From contig CAJUJB010000001.1 in the NCBI GenBank assembly GCA_910586595.1, forward strand, positions 2,638 through 66,637: a stretch of 64,000 nucleotides of DNA, given 5' to 3'. The notes under the pieces are model-generated. The model was not told where the DNA came from, made no database searches, and saw nothing but the letters and a program-made list of their open reading frames with translations. The first letter of the stretch is position 1, and each line of letters starts with the position of its first letter. The DNA comes from an uncultured Muribaculaceae bacterium (GTDB lineage Bacteria > Bacteroidota > Bacteroidia > Bacteroidales > Muribaculaceae). Position numbers and translations under genes: made by a program. Shown piece after piece: positions 27,352 through 37,164 of this stretch.

Positions 27352-30300
27352 ATGAACACTTTTTTGAAAATGGCGGCCGCTTCGCTGCTTATGCTCACCG
27401 GAGCATTCGGAGTTGAAGCTGCAGAGAGTGATGAGCCTATCATCACCTTCAAGACCAACAGCTACGAAGAGCTGGGCCCGACCAACGCCCTCTCATTTGT
27501 GATAGGCGGCAATGGCGGAGGCTATCTTGACATTGACTTCGGTTTCGGCACCGAGGAATATGAGCTTCTTCCTGCGACCTATGACTCGTCGACCATGAGC
27601 ATCAGTGCCACCTTAGTGGCCGGCTCGGTAAGCGAAGCCGGTATCGTGAAGATATACGGCGATGCATCGGCAATCGACTATCTCGATCTTGAAGGCTGCT
27701 ATGTGCAGGAACTTGAGTTTTCCTCACTCACAAATCTCGAGATACTTAACCTCTCCCACAATCTCCTGACCGGGCTGGATCTCACACCCTATACTAAACT
27801 GCAGGCCCTCTATGTGACCGACTGCCCCTTCGCAGAAGCCACGCCCTTCATCCTTGGCCCCAACAAGCCCGACCTCACCATTCTCGAAATCGGTTCGTTC
27901 GACTATATCGATCCTAATTTCGACCTCACCCAATATCCCTCGCTGGTGTCTTTCAGCGCATATGCTGCACGCAACCTCAAAACGGTTGACCCGACCAACT
28001 GCCCCGGACTGCGCCAGCTCTCGATCGACGTTACCGAGGTTAGCTCACTTGACGTAAGCAAGAACCCAGCACTTGAGATTCTCAATATCTCCGAGACCTA
28101 CATCAAGGAGATTGACCTAAGCAACAATCCTAAGCTTACCCAGTTCTATGCTACACGCGGGTCGTCAAAATACGATGGCTACCTCCTGGAAAATATTGAC
28201 CTGACCCACAACCCGGAGCTCTTCTATCTTTATCTTGGTTACAATGCCCTCACAGAGCTTGACCTGAGCAAGAATACGAAGCTGTTCGACCTCTCGGTCA
28301 ACAACAACCGTCTCGGAGGCCTCGACCTGACCAACAACACCAACCTCTATAACGTCGACATCCGAAACAACTACATGGGCTTCGCTACGCTGCCTAACGA
28401 TCCCGGCACATGGAATGTATTCTTTTACCAGCAGAAAGCTTATCCGGTTGAACGCTCGTACAAAGTTGGAACAGAGATCGACTTTACCTCCAGCATGATG
28501 CGCGAAGGCACAGAGACTCTGGCTACACTGTACCATGTGAATGAAGACGACTTCAGCATGCCTATCCCGGCCGATCCTTCAACCTACAAATTTGAAAATG
28601 GCCGTCTGACTCTGCTGGAAGCATTTACCGACAGTGTATTTGTGACCTTCGACAATTCTCTCTACTCGCTCTACCCCATCTCTACCTCCAACTTCATGGT
28701 AAAGACCGAGTCAGACTTCGGCAAGCCCGCAGAAATGGTGAACTTCATGCCCGGCGTCAGCACAGGGCAGCCTGTGACCTTCACAGTGGGAGTCGCCGGA
28801 GCAAGCACCACGTCGCCCAAAACTTTCTATGTTGACTTCGGAAATGACCAACTCCAGGAGTTCACAGCAACCGGATCAGGTATTGCCGACGGTTGCGTAG
28901 TTAGCGGTGCATACCAAGGTGCCTATGTCCGCGTGTACATGCCTGAGAACAATGACATGACTGCCCTCTCTATCGAAAACCAGACTCTGTACGGCATCAC
29001 ACTGGAGGCAGCTTCAATGCTCCGCGAGCTTACACTTGCAGGCACTGGCCTCTATGACATCGATCTGGCACGTCTGCGTTGCCTCAAATCGCTCTATCTC
29101 ACCGGCAATAATTTCTATAACTTCTCACTCGAAGGAAAGAACTATTACTTCGTGAAGAATGTGCTTGACAACCTCGTTATCCCCGCAAACAACATAAGCA
29201 ACCTTACTACAGAAGGCTTTGAGGCTATCAAACATATCGACGCAAGCAATAACAATCTTGAGGAATTCCAGTTTGGATCAGCCAAGCAGGCTCAGACGAT
29301 CAACGTATCGAACAACCGCCTTACTGAAGCTGACCTCAGCTCGTGCGCAGAACTTCTCTCCATCGATCTTACTGGCAACAATATTTCTACCCTTACCCTG
29401 CCTGAAGAGTCTCTTCTCGAAGAACTTAAGATCGGCGACAACAACATGACTCTGGAAAATCTTCCCGATCCATCGCTGTTTGCGTCATACAGCTATGCTC
29501 CGCAGGCCCGCGTCAATATTCCTGTAAAGGGCCCTGGTGCAGACCTCGCATCCCAGAACCGTATTATCGACGGTCAGGCAACCGTATACAATTGGATGAA
29601 GGCTGACGGCACTCTTCTTACAGAAGGCGTCGACTATGCCATCACCGACGGCAAGACCCGATTCCTGAAAGATGACCTCGGCTATGTATATTGCGCGATG
29701 ACTCATCCTGCCTTCCCCGAATTTTCTATCGAAGGCGGCACAGCCCTTCTCTCTACCAATATTGAAGTGGCCGCTATGCCTACCAACGTCATAGCATCGT
29801 TCACAACCCCCGTTGGAGGAGAAACGGCATCTGTATCTTTGGCATCGACCGCCCCCAATACATCGATATTCATCGACTGGAAAGGCGATGGCATAGAGCT
29901 GCTCAGCTACGACCTCAATACCTCCTATACCCTCTTCGACGCCACTACATACCCCGGTGCAACCGTCAAAGTTTACTCTTATGACGACGGAGCTGCTCTG
30001 AGCGTATTCAGTATCTCCGGTGTAACAATGGGGTCAATCGACATCAAGAATCTTACAGAAGCCAACGCAATCACCATCTCAGGCGCCGCACTTGACAAAA
30101 TCGTACTGCCCGAGAATCCGAACCTGACAGAACTTGTGCTGGAAGGCAACAACCTCTCAGCCATTGACCTCTCTGCTTATCCTAACCTTACCAGCCTCTC
30201 ACTGGCAAGCAATAACCTCAGCGGAACTTACGACCTCTCCACATTCAAGAACCTCCAGCTCGCCAGCCTCGCAGCCAACCAGCTGACCAGCGTAAAACTT

Positions 30301-31032
30301 GATAACCCGAGTCTGTGGTTCCTCGACCTGGCCCGAAATGACTTCGAGACCGTCGACCTCAGCGGAGCTCCTAAACTCGAACAGCTCAACCTCGGAGGCA
30401 ACCGTCTGTCAACTCTCGATGTGGACAATCACAAATTCCTGAAGATGCTGCTGATTGACGCCAACCGCTTCACATTTGCCACCCTCCCTGAAATCAAGGC
30501 TTCATACGTTCTGTATGTATATGCCAATCAGGAACGTCTGAAAGTGGTTCCCGATGGTCTGACCATAGACCTCAGTTCTCAGGCAGTCGCCGGCGGAGCT
30601 ACCACCACCTTCCAGTGGTTCCTCGACGAACCTTATCAGGATGAAGAAGGCGTATGGGTAGGTGAAGACCTCATCGAAGGAGAAGAATTTACCGTTACCG
30701 ACGGTGTGGTTAAATTCTCGCAGGATTTCCGCCACCTTGTCGGCCTTCTTAACAATACCGCCTTCCCCTCACTCGACCTCTTCACTGAAACAGTTGACGT
30801 GACCGGTGTTGAAAATGTATCGGTAAGCGCAGAAGCTTCAGTTGCTGTACGCGGAAACGACATCGTCATCACAAGCGATGGCAGCTTGGGTGCCGCACGC
30901 GTCTTCTCTGTAGCCGGCTCACTTGTTCGCACTGCCAGCACTGTGGCAGGCGAGACCCTCATCCCCTCGCTTGCTCCGGGTGTCTACATCGTAGCCATCG
31001 GCAACACAAGCGCGAAAGTCGCAATTCGATAA
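27352..31032 (+). CDS. Giant secreted leucine-rich-repeat protein, triplicated architecture
   Basis: A 1226-residue exported protein with signal peptide (1-23). It consists of three homologous modules of 310-430 residues (about 30-460, 463-810, 812-1123). Each module has a beta domain with an aspartate-rich DFG-type strand, then short LRRs of about 21 residues in the style LDLSKNTKLFDLSVNNN, then a closing domain after a FATLP- or LENLP-type turn. The last 80 residues carry ARVFSVAGSLV and APGVYIVAIGN, a sorting-like tail. LRR proteins of this type usually bind proteins at the cell surface; the ligand is unknown. It ends at a bidirectional terminator. Confidence 0.85.
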   Translation: MNTFLKMAAASLLMLTGAFGVEAAESDEPIITFKTNSYEELGPTNALSFVIGGNGGGYLDIDFGFGTEEYELLPATYDSSTMSISATLVAGSVSEAGIVKIYGDASAIDYLDLEGCYVQELEFSSLTNLEILNLSHNLLTGLDLTPYTKLQALYVTDCPFAEATPFILGPNKPDLTILEIGSFDYIDPNFDLTQYPSLVSFSAYAARNLKTVDPTNCPGLRQLSIDVTEVSSLDVSKNPALEILNISETYIKEIDLSNNPKLTQFYATRGSSKYDGYLLENIDLTHNPELFYLYLGYNALTELDLSKNTKLFDLSVNNNRLGGLDLTNNTNLYNVDIRNNYMGFATLPNDPGTWNVFFYQQKAYPVERSYKVGTEIDFTSSMMREGTETLATLYHVNEDDFSMPIPADPSTYKFENGRLTLLEAFTDSVFVTFDNSLYSLYPISTSNFMVKTESDFGKPAEMVNFMPGVSTGQPVTFTVGVAGASTTSPKTFYVDFGNDQLQEFTATGSGIADGCVVSGAYQGAYVRVYMPENNDMTALSIENQTLYGITLEAASMLRELTLAGTGLYDIDLARLRCLKSLYLTGNNFYNFSLEGKNYYFVKNVLDNLVIPANNISNLTTEGFEAIKHIDASNNNLEEFQFGSAKQAQTINVSNNRLTEADLSSCAELLSIDLTGNNISTLTLPEESLLEELKIGDNNMTLENLPDPSLFASYSYAPQARVNIPVKGPGADLASQNRIIDGQATVYNWMKADGTLLTEGVDYAITDGKTRFLKDDLGYVYCAMTHPAFPEFSIEGGTALLSTNIEVAAMPTNVIASFTTPVGGETASVSLASTAPNTSIFIDWKGDGIELLSYDLNTSYTLFDATTYPGATVKVYSYDDGAALSVFSISGVTMGSIDIKNLTEANAITISGAALDKIVLPENPNLTELVLEGNNLSAIDLSAYPNLTSLSLASNNLSGTYDLSTFKNLQLASLAANQLTSVKLDNPSLWFLDLARNDFETVDLSGAPKLEQLNLGGNRLSTLDVDNHKFLKMLLIDANRFTFATLPEIKASYVLYVYANQERLKVVPDGLTIDLSSQAVAGGATTTFQWFLDEPYQDEEGVWVGEDLIEGEEFTVTDGVVKFSQDFRHLVGLLNNTAFPSLDLFTETVDVTGVENVSVSAEASVAVRGNDIVITSDGSLGAARVFSVAGSLVRTASTVAGETLIPSLAPGVYIVAIGNTSAKVAIR

Positions 31033-31050
31033 GACACTCCATCTATTGAT

Positions 31051-31090
31051 AAAAATACCCAGAACCAATTAAGGCTCCGGGTATTTTTTT
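31051..31090. terminator. Bidirectional terminator between LRR and PspC genes
   Basis: A 10-bp stem AAAAATACCC / GGGTATTTTT (31051-31060 with 31079-31088) is T-rich on the outgoing side of both strands. It can end both the LRR transcript and the PspC transcript. Confidence 0.85.
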
Positions 31091-31115
31091 GCCGTAAACA
31101 AACGGTATATTTTTA

Positions 31116-32183
31116 TTACATGGCTGCGGCAACTATAGCGATGACAGCCACAAGAGCTATAAGCATAATAGAAATGATTGTGAGGGTTATTGAAGCGGCT
31201 TTAGACATCCGGGGAAGAGAGAAGATGGAGGCGGCGCACCCCCAGGCGATGGATCCGAACAGGACTACGCCCAATAAGGATGCAACGACAAACAAGGCAT
31301 AGAAAATAGCGCCTAATTCAAATACATTCAGCACATCGAGAAGATCTGTATAACCGAATGACCAAAAGGCCAGACCACTGCACAGGAGGAACAGGAACGA
31401 AATCAGTGAGCCCATGGCAATCACTCCAGACAACAAGCCGATGAAACCGAGCACTACCTTGGCAGCCACAGAAAAACATGTGGTAATGAAATTGGCATTC
31501 TCATTAATCGGAGGAGGGGTAACCGGAGATTCAGTCATGACTGTGTGCCCGACCGTATCAACATTTATAGGCTCGCCTTTCATCTGGAGTATCTGGCGGG
31601 GAGTAAGTGCCGGGGGAATAACCATCCAGGCAATAAGATATATGATCGTTAGAGGAAGGAGTTTTGTGGAGAGGGCGAGAATGAGAAACAGTACACGCAT
31701 TATATTTGCGTTCCATCCGAGATATACAGCCAAACCGCCGATAACACCTCCGAACACCTTATTTTTCATATTACGGTAGAGGCGTTTATTTCTCGGGAGA
31801 CTAAAGGAGAACATAGCGGTGTAGTTCTTTTCCTTGGCATTTTCAGAAGAAGATGATGAGGTCTGCTTGGTGTCGGAAGACTCTGATTTAGTCTCAGCCT
31901 CCTCACACTCCTGCACTGGTTCATCTTCAGAGAGATCTTCAGGGCGCCCCATGGTCTCGATCACCCTCTCAACATCCGCCAGGACAATGACGCCAGCCCC
32001 GGCCTCTAATTTTTCATTGAAGAGTTCACGGATGCGGCTCTCGATGTCGCCTACAATTTCTTCTCCTTCAGTACCCTTGAAGGTGACCTTAAGCTGGTGA
32101 AGATAATTCTGCAGGAGCGAGAAGGCATCCTCGTCAATGTAGAATATCTGACCGTCGACATTTGTTGGATAAGTACGTTTCAT
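31116..32183 (-). CDS. PspC-domain membrane protein
   Basis: Multi-domain envelope-stress-type protein. The cytoplasmic N-terminus (1-85, with IFYIDEDAFSLLQNYL) is the domain often seen before PspC in Bacteroidetes. A charged Ser/Glu linker follows, then the PspC domain (about 130-195, with GGVIGGLAVYLGWN and IIYLIAWMVIPP). Four or so further hydrophobic segments run to the C-terminus. Its start overlaps the PadR stop by 4 bp, so the regulator and this protein are made together. A role in membrane stress is inferred from the domain. Confidence 0.88.
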   Translation of the reverse strand: MKRTYPTNVDGQIFYIDEDAFSLLQNYLHQLKVTFKGTEGEEIVGDIESRIRELFNEKLEAGAGVIVLADVERVIETMGRPEDLSEDEPVQECEEAETKSESSDTKQTSSSSSENAKEKNYTAMFSFSLPRNKRLYRNMKNKVFGGVIGGLAVYLGWNANIMRVLFLILALSTKLLPLTIIYLIAWMVIPPALTPRQILQMKGEPINVDTVGHTVMTESPVTPPPINENANFITTCFSVAAKVVLGFIGLLSGVIAMGSLISFLFLLCSGLAFWSFGYTDLLDVLNVFELGAIFYALFVVASLLGVVLFGSIAWGCAASIFSLPRMSKAASITLTIISIMLIALVAVIAIVAAAM

Positions 32184-32536
32184 TGTATTTCTGGTGGGAT
32201 TGTAGATGTTGAAAGAAGATGATTGACGGTAAGGGAAATTTCATTCCACGAAGCTTTGAGCTGCTCAAGGAAATCTTCTCCGAGTGAGGTTATGCTATAG
32301 TATTTGCGCGGTGGCCCTGAAGGCGATTCTTCCCAGCGGTAGGAAAGTAATCCGTCGTTCTTCAAGCGGGTAAGCAACGGATATAAAGTACCCTCCATCA
32401 CTATAAGATGCGCCTCTTTCATCCGCGTGATAATCTCGGAGGCATAGGCGTCGCCCCGCTGCAACAGAAGCAGCACGCAAAACTCCAGCATCCCCTTGCG
32501 CATTTGCGATTTCAGATTGTCAATGTTTGTTGCCAT
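32180..32536 (-). CDS. PadR-family transcriptional regulator
   Basis: Winged-helix repressor of 118 residues with the PadR hallmarks: LLLQRGDAYASEIITRM (recognition region), EGTLYPLLTRLKNDGLLSYRWEE in outline, and RKYYSITSLG. The C-terminal helix mediates dimerisation. It leads a two-gene operon with the PspC protein. A palindrome over its own -33 box suggests autorepression. The inducing signal is unknown. Confidence 0.93.
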   Translation of the reverse strand: MATNIDNLKSQMRKGMLEFCVLLLLQRGDAYASEIITRMKEAHLIVMEGTLYPLLTRLKNDGLLSYRWEESPSGPPRKYYSITSLGEDFLEQLKASWNEISLTVNHLLSTSTIPPEIQ

Positions 32537-32589
32537 TAGATTGTTGTAGATTGTAGATTATATCAGAGGGATTCTGTCATTTCACACCG

Positions 32590-32620
32590 CAAAGTTAAGC
32601 GGTTTTATAGTACTATGCAA
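32590..32620 (-). promoter_or_regulatory. Promoter of the padR-pspC operon
   Basis: Minus-strand TTG (32620-32618), a 20-nt spacer and TAACTTTG (32597-32590) fit the Bacteroidetes consensus. The leader would be about 45-50 nt. Confidence 0.7.
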
Positions 32621-32630
32621 TACATAGTAC
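32610..32630. promoter_or_regulatory. Probable PadR operator
   Basis: A perfect 8-bp inverted repeat GTACTATG / CATAGTAC with a 5-nt spacer (CAATA) covers the -33 box of the padR promoter. Its inner ATG...CAT symmetry resembles known PadR sites. Binding here would block RNA polymerase, so the operon is probably autoregulated. Confidence 0.65.
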
Positions 32631-32746
32631 CTTTAAAACTGCCATATTTAACACTTTTTAAATATTACAACAAAGCGTATGTCCAAAAAAAACGGAAGGC
32701 AGCCACATGGACTACCTTCCGCACGAAAACGATATCAGTTAGATAA

Positions 32747-35488
32747 TTACTTTATATATACTTTGCTTACAGATGCGCCCTGACGACGTATGTAAAGCCC
32801 AGTGCCGGGATGAGCGACCTTGATACCCTGAAGAGTGAAATATTCTACCTCTTCTGAATCAGCAGATGGAAGAAGGATACCCGTATTGATGTCTGAAACG
32901 GTGAATGTGACAGCATTCGACGGGCGAGAGATGGTGCCATCCTCAGCCACTACCTCTACAAAGAAACGAAGTGAAGTAAAGGCCTCCGGAAGAGTGAGAG
33001 TATATTCAGTGACATTGCCAACATCGGCACGAGTAAGGCCATCGACCTCATTGAAGACTGCCTGCGGAATGGTGAGTGTAACATCGTCGAGCGCGACATT
33101 ACCACTTACCTTGGTATAGACAAAACGGATCTGACGCATACCAGCAGGTAATTCGCAAGACAAAGAAGCGCCTTCGAGGTTATACTCATTTACAGACGGA
33201 ATATTAAAGGCAGATTGCCAAGTCTCACCATCAGCTGTACGGGCCTGCAGAGCAAATGCACTGCCTGAGCCGGCACTTGCGCCACGCAGCCAGAATGATA
33301 CATTAGAAATATCGGAAAGTAAAACCGGAGACGTAAGCGTGGCATTGTTCAAAGAAAATTTGAGCGACGGCGCTGATTCTCCAAAATATCCGGTAGAGGT
33401 TGACTTATAGCAATCGGTTTGTGAGCCAGACCAAGTCCAACCCTCGGGAAGAGTTATGGATGTCTTTTCTGCGCCGAAATCGACCGTGACAGTCTCTACA
33501 AGGCCTGATTGTTCATCCTGAATAGTGAGAAGATACTTGGAGGCACCTTTTACAGGATGCCAGCTGGCATAAGCTGATGACCCATCGATAACTGCCGACA
33601 AGGCGAGCGGGCTTACATACTCGAGCGAAACGACAGGAGTGGTAACCGAACTTTCAGGAGAAGGCTCGGAAACGAATCGTCCGGCTGCTGCAGTAACCGT
33701 AGCTGAATACTCAGTCTCACCTTCGGCCCCTTCAATAATCAAGGAAGTAACATTACCGGCATGGTAATCGACATAGTCACCAACGGACACGGATTTACCG
33801 TCGATGTTACGATACAAATTTATAAGGTAGTCGGTAGCCTTTTCGACGGCATCCCACTCCAATGTAATCTTTCCATCTTCCGATGCAGACATGCGCGGGG
33901 CTGCCGGAGTATCGAAGACAATGAAGCCACCGGCAGCATCGAATTTAATAATGCCATCGTCGGTCTCCTCAATGTTGGTGATGGGCATATCAATCGGTCG
34001 TTTGCTCCAAGAAACCAATGCAGGAACTGTAGAGGATGTAAAGGAGGTGTTGCGGGAAGTACCGGGGAAAGAATAACCTCTCTCGGCAACAGGGCTATCT
34101 GTATTAGGATTGTTGTTGGCTTCCTCTATATCGACATACTGGTGCGAAGCAGTGTTATTCACAACATTATTATCCCACACCGTCTGAGAGAAATCGATAT
34201 GCCATATCAGCATGCCATGATAGGGGATGTAGGTATCCCAACCGTCCTGCTGGCGGTTCTCGAGGAGGAAGAATTCATTAGATCGCTCGGTAGGAATGAG
34301 GTAACACTCATTACTCTTGTGAATGGCTTCCAACTCAACTGATGTTGGCTCTTCGAGGACAATAGGATCGAGCCATCCCATAGCATTACGCTCAAATGCA
34401 CCGTATGCCGGAGGTGTACGGCCATCGTTGTTGTAAGGGCCATAATCAAGCACACTCCACGATCCAGGCGTGCAATTAAGGTTGCCACGGGTGGCATATA
34501 GGTCGGGGAGACCCATCACATGCGAGAACTCGTGGACAAAAGTTCCGACGGGAGCCGGATCGCTATTGATTTCCAACTCATTGACACAGCAATATGCATC
34601 GAGAGTCTTTCCATTATACTCTGCGCCATCGGGTATATTCCAGGCGTGAGGCCAAACACTTTCAGCGGGGCCACCGGAAGCCTGACCCATACCGGCATAT
34701 ACAATAAAAATATTGTCGACCATGCCGTCTTCGTCAAAGTCGTACTGCGAGTAATCAATCTGATCTTTCAGAGCTTCCGCGGCTTCGATGGCCATCTCCT
34801 CGGGGTTGCGGTCATTTCCGGTGCCACCATAGTCCTGGCCGTAATACGATCTTTTCTGAGCAAGTTGCACCGGGCCATAGACATCGTATTGAACATCGAA
34901 GAGACCGTTCGACTGATCAAGGAAGTAATCTCGAACAGATCCGGTGCCGCCATAATCGGAGAAGCCTTCCTCATTAAAGAGTCTCGAGAAATACTCAAGG
35001 GGCTCAGGAGTAGAGAACTTCACGTCGGTATATTCGACAAGGAACACCAGACAACGCACCTTTCCGGTACGGGGATAATTCGACGAAAAGAGACCCATTC
35101 CCTGCTGAGGAGCCACACGAGCCTTCTGTTTGAGCTGATCAGTGTAGCGAAGATTCATTTTCTGCTGGAAACGATCGAGATTGATATTCTTTACGAAAGC
35201 CGTGCCTTCGGCCGAACGTACTCCAGGATTCTGGGCTTTTGCCTTCGAAAGAACAAGCTCTCCGACTGCATCAAAATCGGCATAACGATAGTATCCATCT
35301 TCACCTTGAAGGACTGGCACATTATCGTCGGTAAGATAATAATGAGTGAACTCATCTCCAGTTATACTCGCAGTGAAGGTTGTGCCGTCGGGCTGAGTAA
35401 AGGTAAACGAGCCTCTCTTTGCCGGCACGGCATTCGCCACGAATGCCGAAGCCAGCGCTCCAAAGAGCAGAATGCTGAGTTTTTTCAT
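32747..35488 (-). CDS. Secreted M6-family metalloprotease
   Basis: Exported zinc protease related to immune inhibitor A. The ATG at 35488 starts the signal peptide KKLSILLFGALASAFVANA; a TTG-type or earlier start would add four residues. A propeptide region runs to about 130. The active site is HEFSHVMGLPDLY (His319, Glu320, His323). A fibronectin type III-like domain starts near 520 and a jelly-roll-like domain lies at about 690-810. The tail FTLQGIKVAHPGTGLYI resembles a sorting domain. Transcribed alone. Confidence 0.93.
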   Translation of the reverse strand: MKKLSILLFGALASAFVANAVPAKRGSFTFTQPDGTTFTASITGDEFTHYYLTDDNVPVLQGEDGYYRYADFDAVGELVLSKAKAQNPGVRSAEGTAFVKNINLDRFQQKMNLRYTDQLKQKARVAPQQGMGLFSSNYPRTGKVRCLVFLVEYTDVKFSTPEPLEYFSRLFNEEGFSDYGGTGSVRDYFLDQSNGLFDVQYDVYGPVQLAQKRSYYGQDYGGTGNDRNPEEMAIEAAEALKDQIDYSQYDFDEDGMVDNIFIVYAGMGQASGGPAESVWPHAWNIPDGAEYNGKTLDAYCCVNELEINSDPAPVGTFVHEFSHVMGLPDLYATRGNLNCTPGSWSVLDYGPYNNDGRTPPAYGAFERNAMGWLDPIVLEEPTSVELEAIHKSNECYLIPTERSNEFFLLENRQQDGWDTYIPYHGMLIWHIDFSQTVWDNNVVNNTASHQYVDIEEANNNPNTDSPVAERGYSFPGTSRNTSFTSSTVPALVSWSKRPIDMPITNIEETDDGIIKFDAAGGFIVFDTPAAPRMSASEDGKITLEWDAVEKATDYLINLYRNIDGKSVSVGDYVDYHAGNVTSLIIEGAEGETEYSATVTAAAGRFVSEPSPESSVTTPVVSLEYVSPLALSAVIDGSSAYASWHPVKGASKYLLTIQDEQSGLVETVTVDFGAEKTSITLPEGWTWSGSQTDCYKSTSTGYFGESAPSLKFSLNNATLTSPVLLSDISNVSFWLRGASAGSGSAFALQARTADGETWQSAFNIPSVNEYNLEGASLSCELPAGMRQIRFVYTKVSGNVALDDVTLTIPQAVFNEVDGLTRADVGNVTEYTLTLPEAFTSLRFFVEVVAEDGTISRPSNAVTFTVSDINTGILLPSADSEEVEYFTLQGIKVAHPGTGLYIRRQGASVSKVYIK

Positions 35489-35536
35489 TGTAATGTACAA
35501 AAAATGGTTTTAGGCCATCACCGCAGGGATAGCTCG

Positions 35537-35566
35537 CAAAGGTAACTTATTTTTATTGATTTGCAA
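35537..35566 (-). promoter_or_regulatory. Promoter of the M6 protease gene
   Basis: Minus-strand TTG (35566-35564), a 19-nt spacer and TACCTTTG (35544-35537) fit the consensus. The leader is about 42 nt. Confidence 0.7.
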
Positions 35567-35631
35567 GCATCCCGGCTATTAAAAATACCATTGTAAGAAT
35601 TGTATGTGTAAGCCAACGGATTCTTCTGAAT

Positions 35632-36372
35632 TTACTCGGCAGCCGTAGCGCCTGCAAGCTCGGAGGGATGCTTTACAAAATACTGGTTTAAGAGCTCACT
35701 GATATTGAAGTAATATCCCCCGGATGTTTTTCCAGAAGAAGAGTCGACGGTGATATAGTCGAAGTAGGGAGGCTCGAAGCGCTGGCTACTGGCGATCTGA
35801 CCGGATAGATTGAGAAAATCATACTCGTGCTGAGGATATACGACCACGAATGCGTTATCTGGATCGGCTCCGGTTCCGGAGGCTGCAATCACGAGCAGGA
35901 GGTGGTTGAGCTTGAACTGCCATATCTTGGCAAGGTCATACTTGCGGTTCTGCTCATACACATATATGCGGTTGGTGAGTTGCCTTAGATCTACAGGATT
36001 ATCGTCGAGAACCTGAAGGGCATAGTCGAGCATCTTGTCGCGGTCGGCTCGTGTCCGTTTTTCCTTAGCATATACCGGGAGGAGCTCATTGAGCAAAGCC
36101 TGGTTGGGGGCTTCGCGATAAGGATCGTAATCCTCCTGGAAAAGGGTTCCGTAATAGAAATACTGAAACTCTTCAGGAGTCATGGTTGTATCATTCTCCA
36201 TAAATGCCTTATGGAGACGAGGATAATAAAATTTAGACGTCTCGTCGACAGAAGCTTTTGCGATTGCCTCGAGATCGGGGCGCCCGAGTTCAGACCGGGC
36301 GGTAGTCTTAGCCGACGACGCAAGTGGCATCAGCGCGGCTAATGCAATTACAATTGAAGCAAAACCTTTCAT
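35632..36372 (-). CDS. DUF4919-family exported protein
   Basis: A 246-residue exported protein of the Bacteroidetes family DUF4919, recognised by TMTPEEFQYFYYGTLFQEDY and the later FVVVYPQHEYDFLNL. Signal peptide MKGFASIVIALAALMPLASSA. The ATG at 36372 is chosen over an upstream in-frame start because it begins the signal peptide and overlaps the stop of the preceding gene by 4 bp. Function is not known for the family. Confidence 0.82.
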   Translation of the reverse strand: MKGFASIVIALAALMPLASSAKTTARSELGRPDLEAIAKASVDETSKFYYPRLHKAFMENDTTMTPEEFQYFYYGTLFQEDYDPYREAPNQALLNELLPVYAKEKRTRADRDKMLDYALQVLDDNPVDLRQLTNRIYVYEQNRKYDLAKIWQFKLNHLLLVIAASGTGADPDNAFVVVYPQHEYDFLNLSGQIASSQRFEPPYFDYITVDSSSGKTSGGYYFNISELLNQYFVKHPSELAGATAAE

Positions 36373-36854
36373 AGTACCGAAGCTATTGATATTGCACTCA
36401 TAGAGGCACATACCACAGCGGGCAAACCCTTTGCACAGAGATATTCTACAAATCTGCCTGAATTGACAGGGAAACCTGGAGCCGCCGGAGTACGCATATA
36501 TGCCACGGCACCGAGAAAGGCCGCAACAGCACCTCCGATAATAATTGAGGCTGCCGTGGAAGACACAGCATAGCCCAAAGCCACACCGGCCAAAGCACCA
36601 AGAGCCACATAAGCGTGGCCACTACGGGTCTCGATCAGCGCCTTGGGCTGGAGCACACGAAGGCCGAGCACCAAAGCCGCAGCCACACCCCAGAATATCA
36701 AAATTTTGGCATCTACGTAGACAGCTCCTGCCAAATGGGCACATACGAGAGCTGCGAATGAAGCAACCACTGCCGGAAGACGAGGCACAAACATGCACAC
36801 GATACCGAGGGCTGCCAATATGAATGTGATAACTATAAATGCGGTGGAAGTCAT
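36369..36854 (-). CDS. Small multi-pass membrane protein (DUF456-like)
   Basis: A 161-residue protein with four or five hydrophobic helices. The pattern FVPRLPAVVASFAALVCAHL early and GALAGVALGYAV later recalls the DUF456 family, but the match is loose. It is translationally coupled to the DUF4919 gene. A promoter box lies directly before the ATG. Function unknown. Confidence 0.65.
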   Translation of the reverse strand: MTSTAFIVITFILAALGIVCMFVPRLPAVVASFAALVCAHLAGAVYVDAKILIFWGVAAALVLGLRVLQPKALIETRSGHAYVALGALAGVALGYAVSSTAASIIIGGAVAAFLGAVAYMRTPAAPGFPVNSGRFVEYLCAKGLPAVVCASMSAISIASVL

Positions 36855-37164
36855 GTTTGCAAAGTTAGCAAAAATCTGCCTCTACCCCTACCCCAGCCTA
36901 CCTTTTTTGGCATAATTTCACCAATATTAATAGACGCTTCTTCATCAACCTCTCCTCCTGGCATCATAAGTCTACGACTTAAAGCGCAAGCCCCAACTGG
37001 CACTAAGACCTATCTCTAGGCTTCGAATCACCCTAAATCCAGCTTACATACGCGTGGAAATGGCTTTTTTGGATTATAGACATGAATATCTGACGATTTT
37101 TATTTACCTTTGCGGTCGCAAAACAGAACATATCACATTAACAATATTCCGAACAGACTGAATT
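36855..37164. other. Divergent intergenic region before the HU gene
   Basis: 310 nt without a gene. On the minus strand TAACTTTG (36867-36860) sits only 6 nt before the ATG at 36854, implying a leaderless or nearly leaderless transcript. On the plus side, TACCTTTG (37105-37112) serves the HU gene. The rest shows no structure I can name. Confidence 0.5.
37105..37112 (+). promoter_or_regulatory. -7 box of the HU-like gene
   Basis: TACCTTTG followed by C fits the consensus. The leader would be about 45 nt. Confidence 0.5.

Noticed and set aside
27352..31032. Searching the LRR gene as a CRISPR-like or DNA tandem repeat
   Set aside because: Repeats are protein-level and diverged; there are no regular identical DNA repeats with spacers. 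No CRISPR array was seen anywhere in the window.
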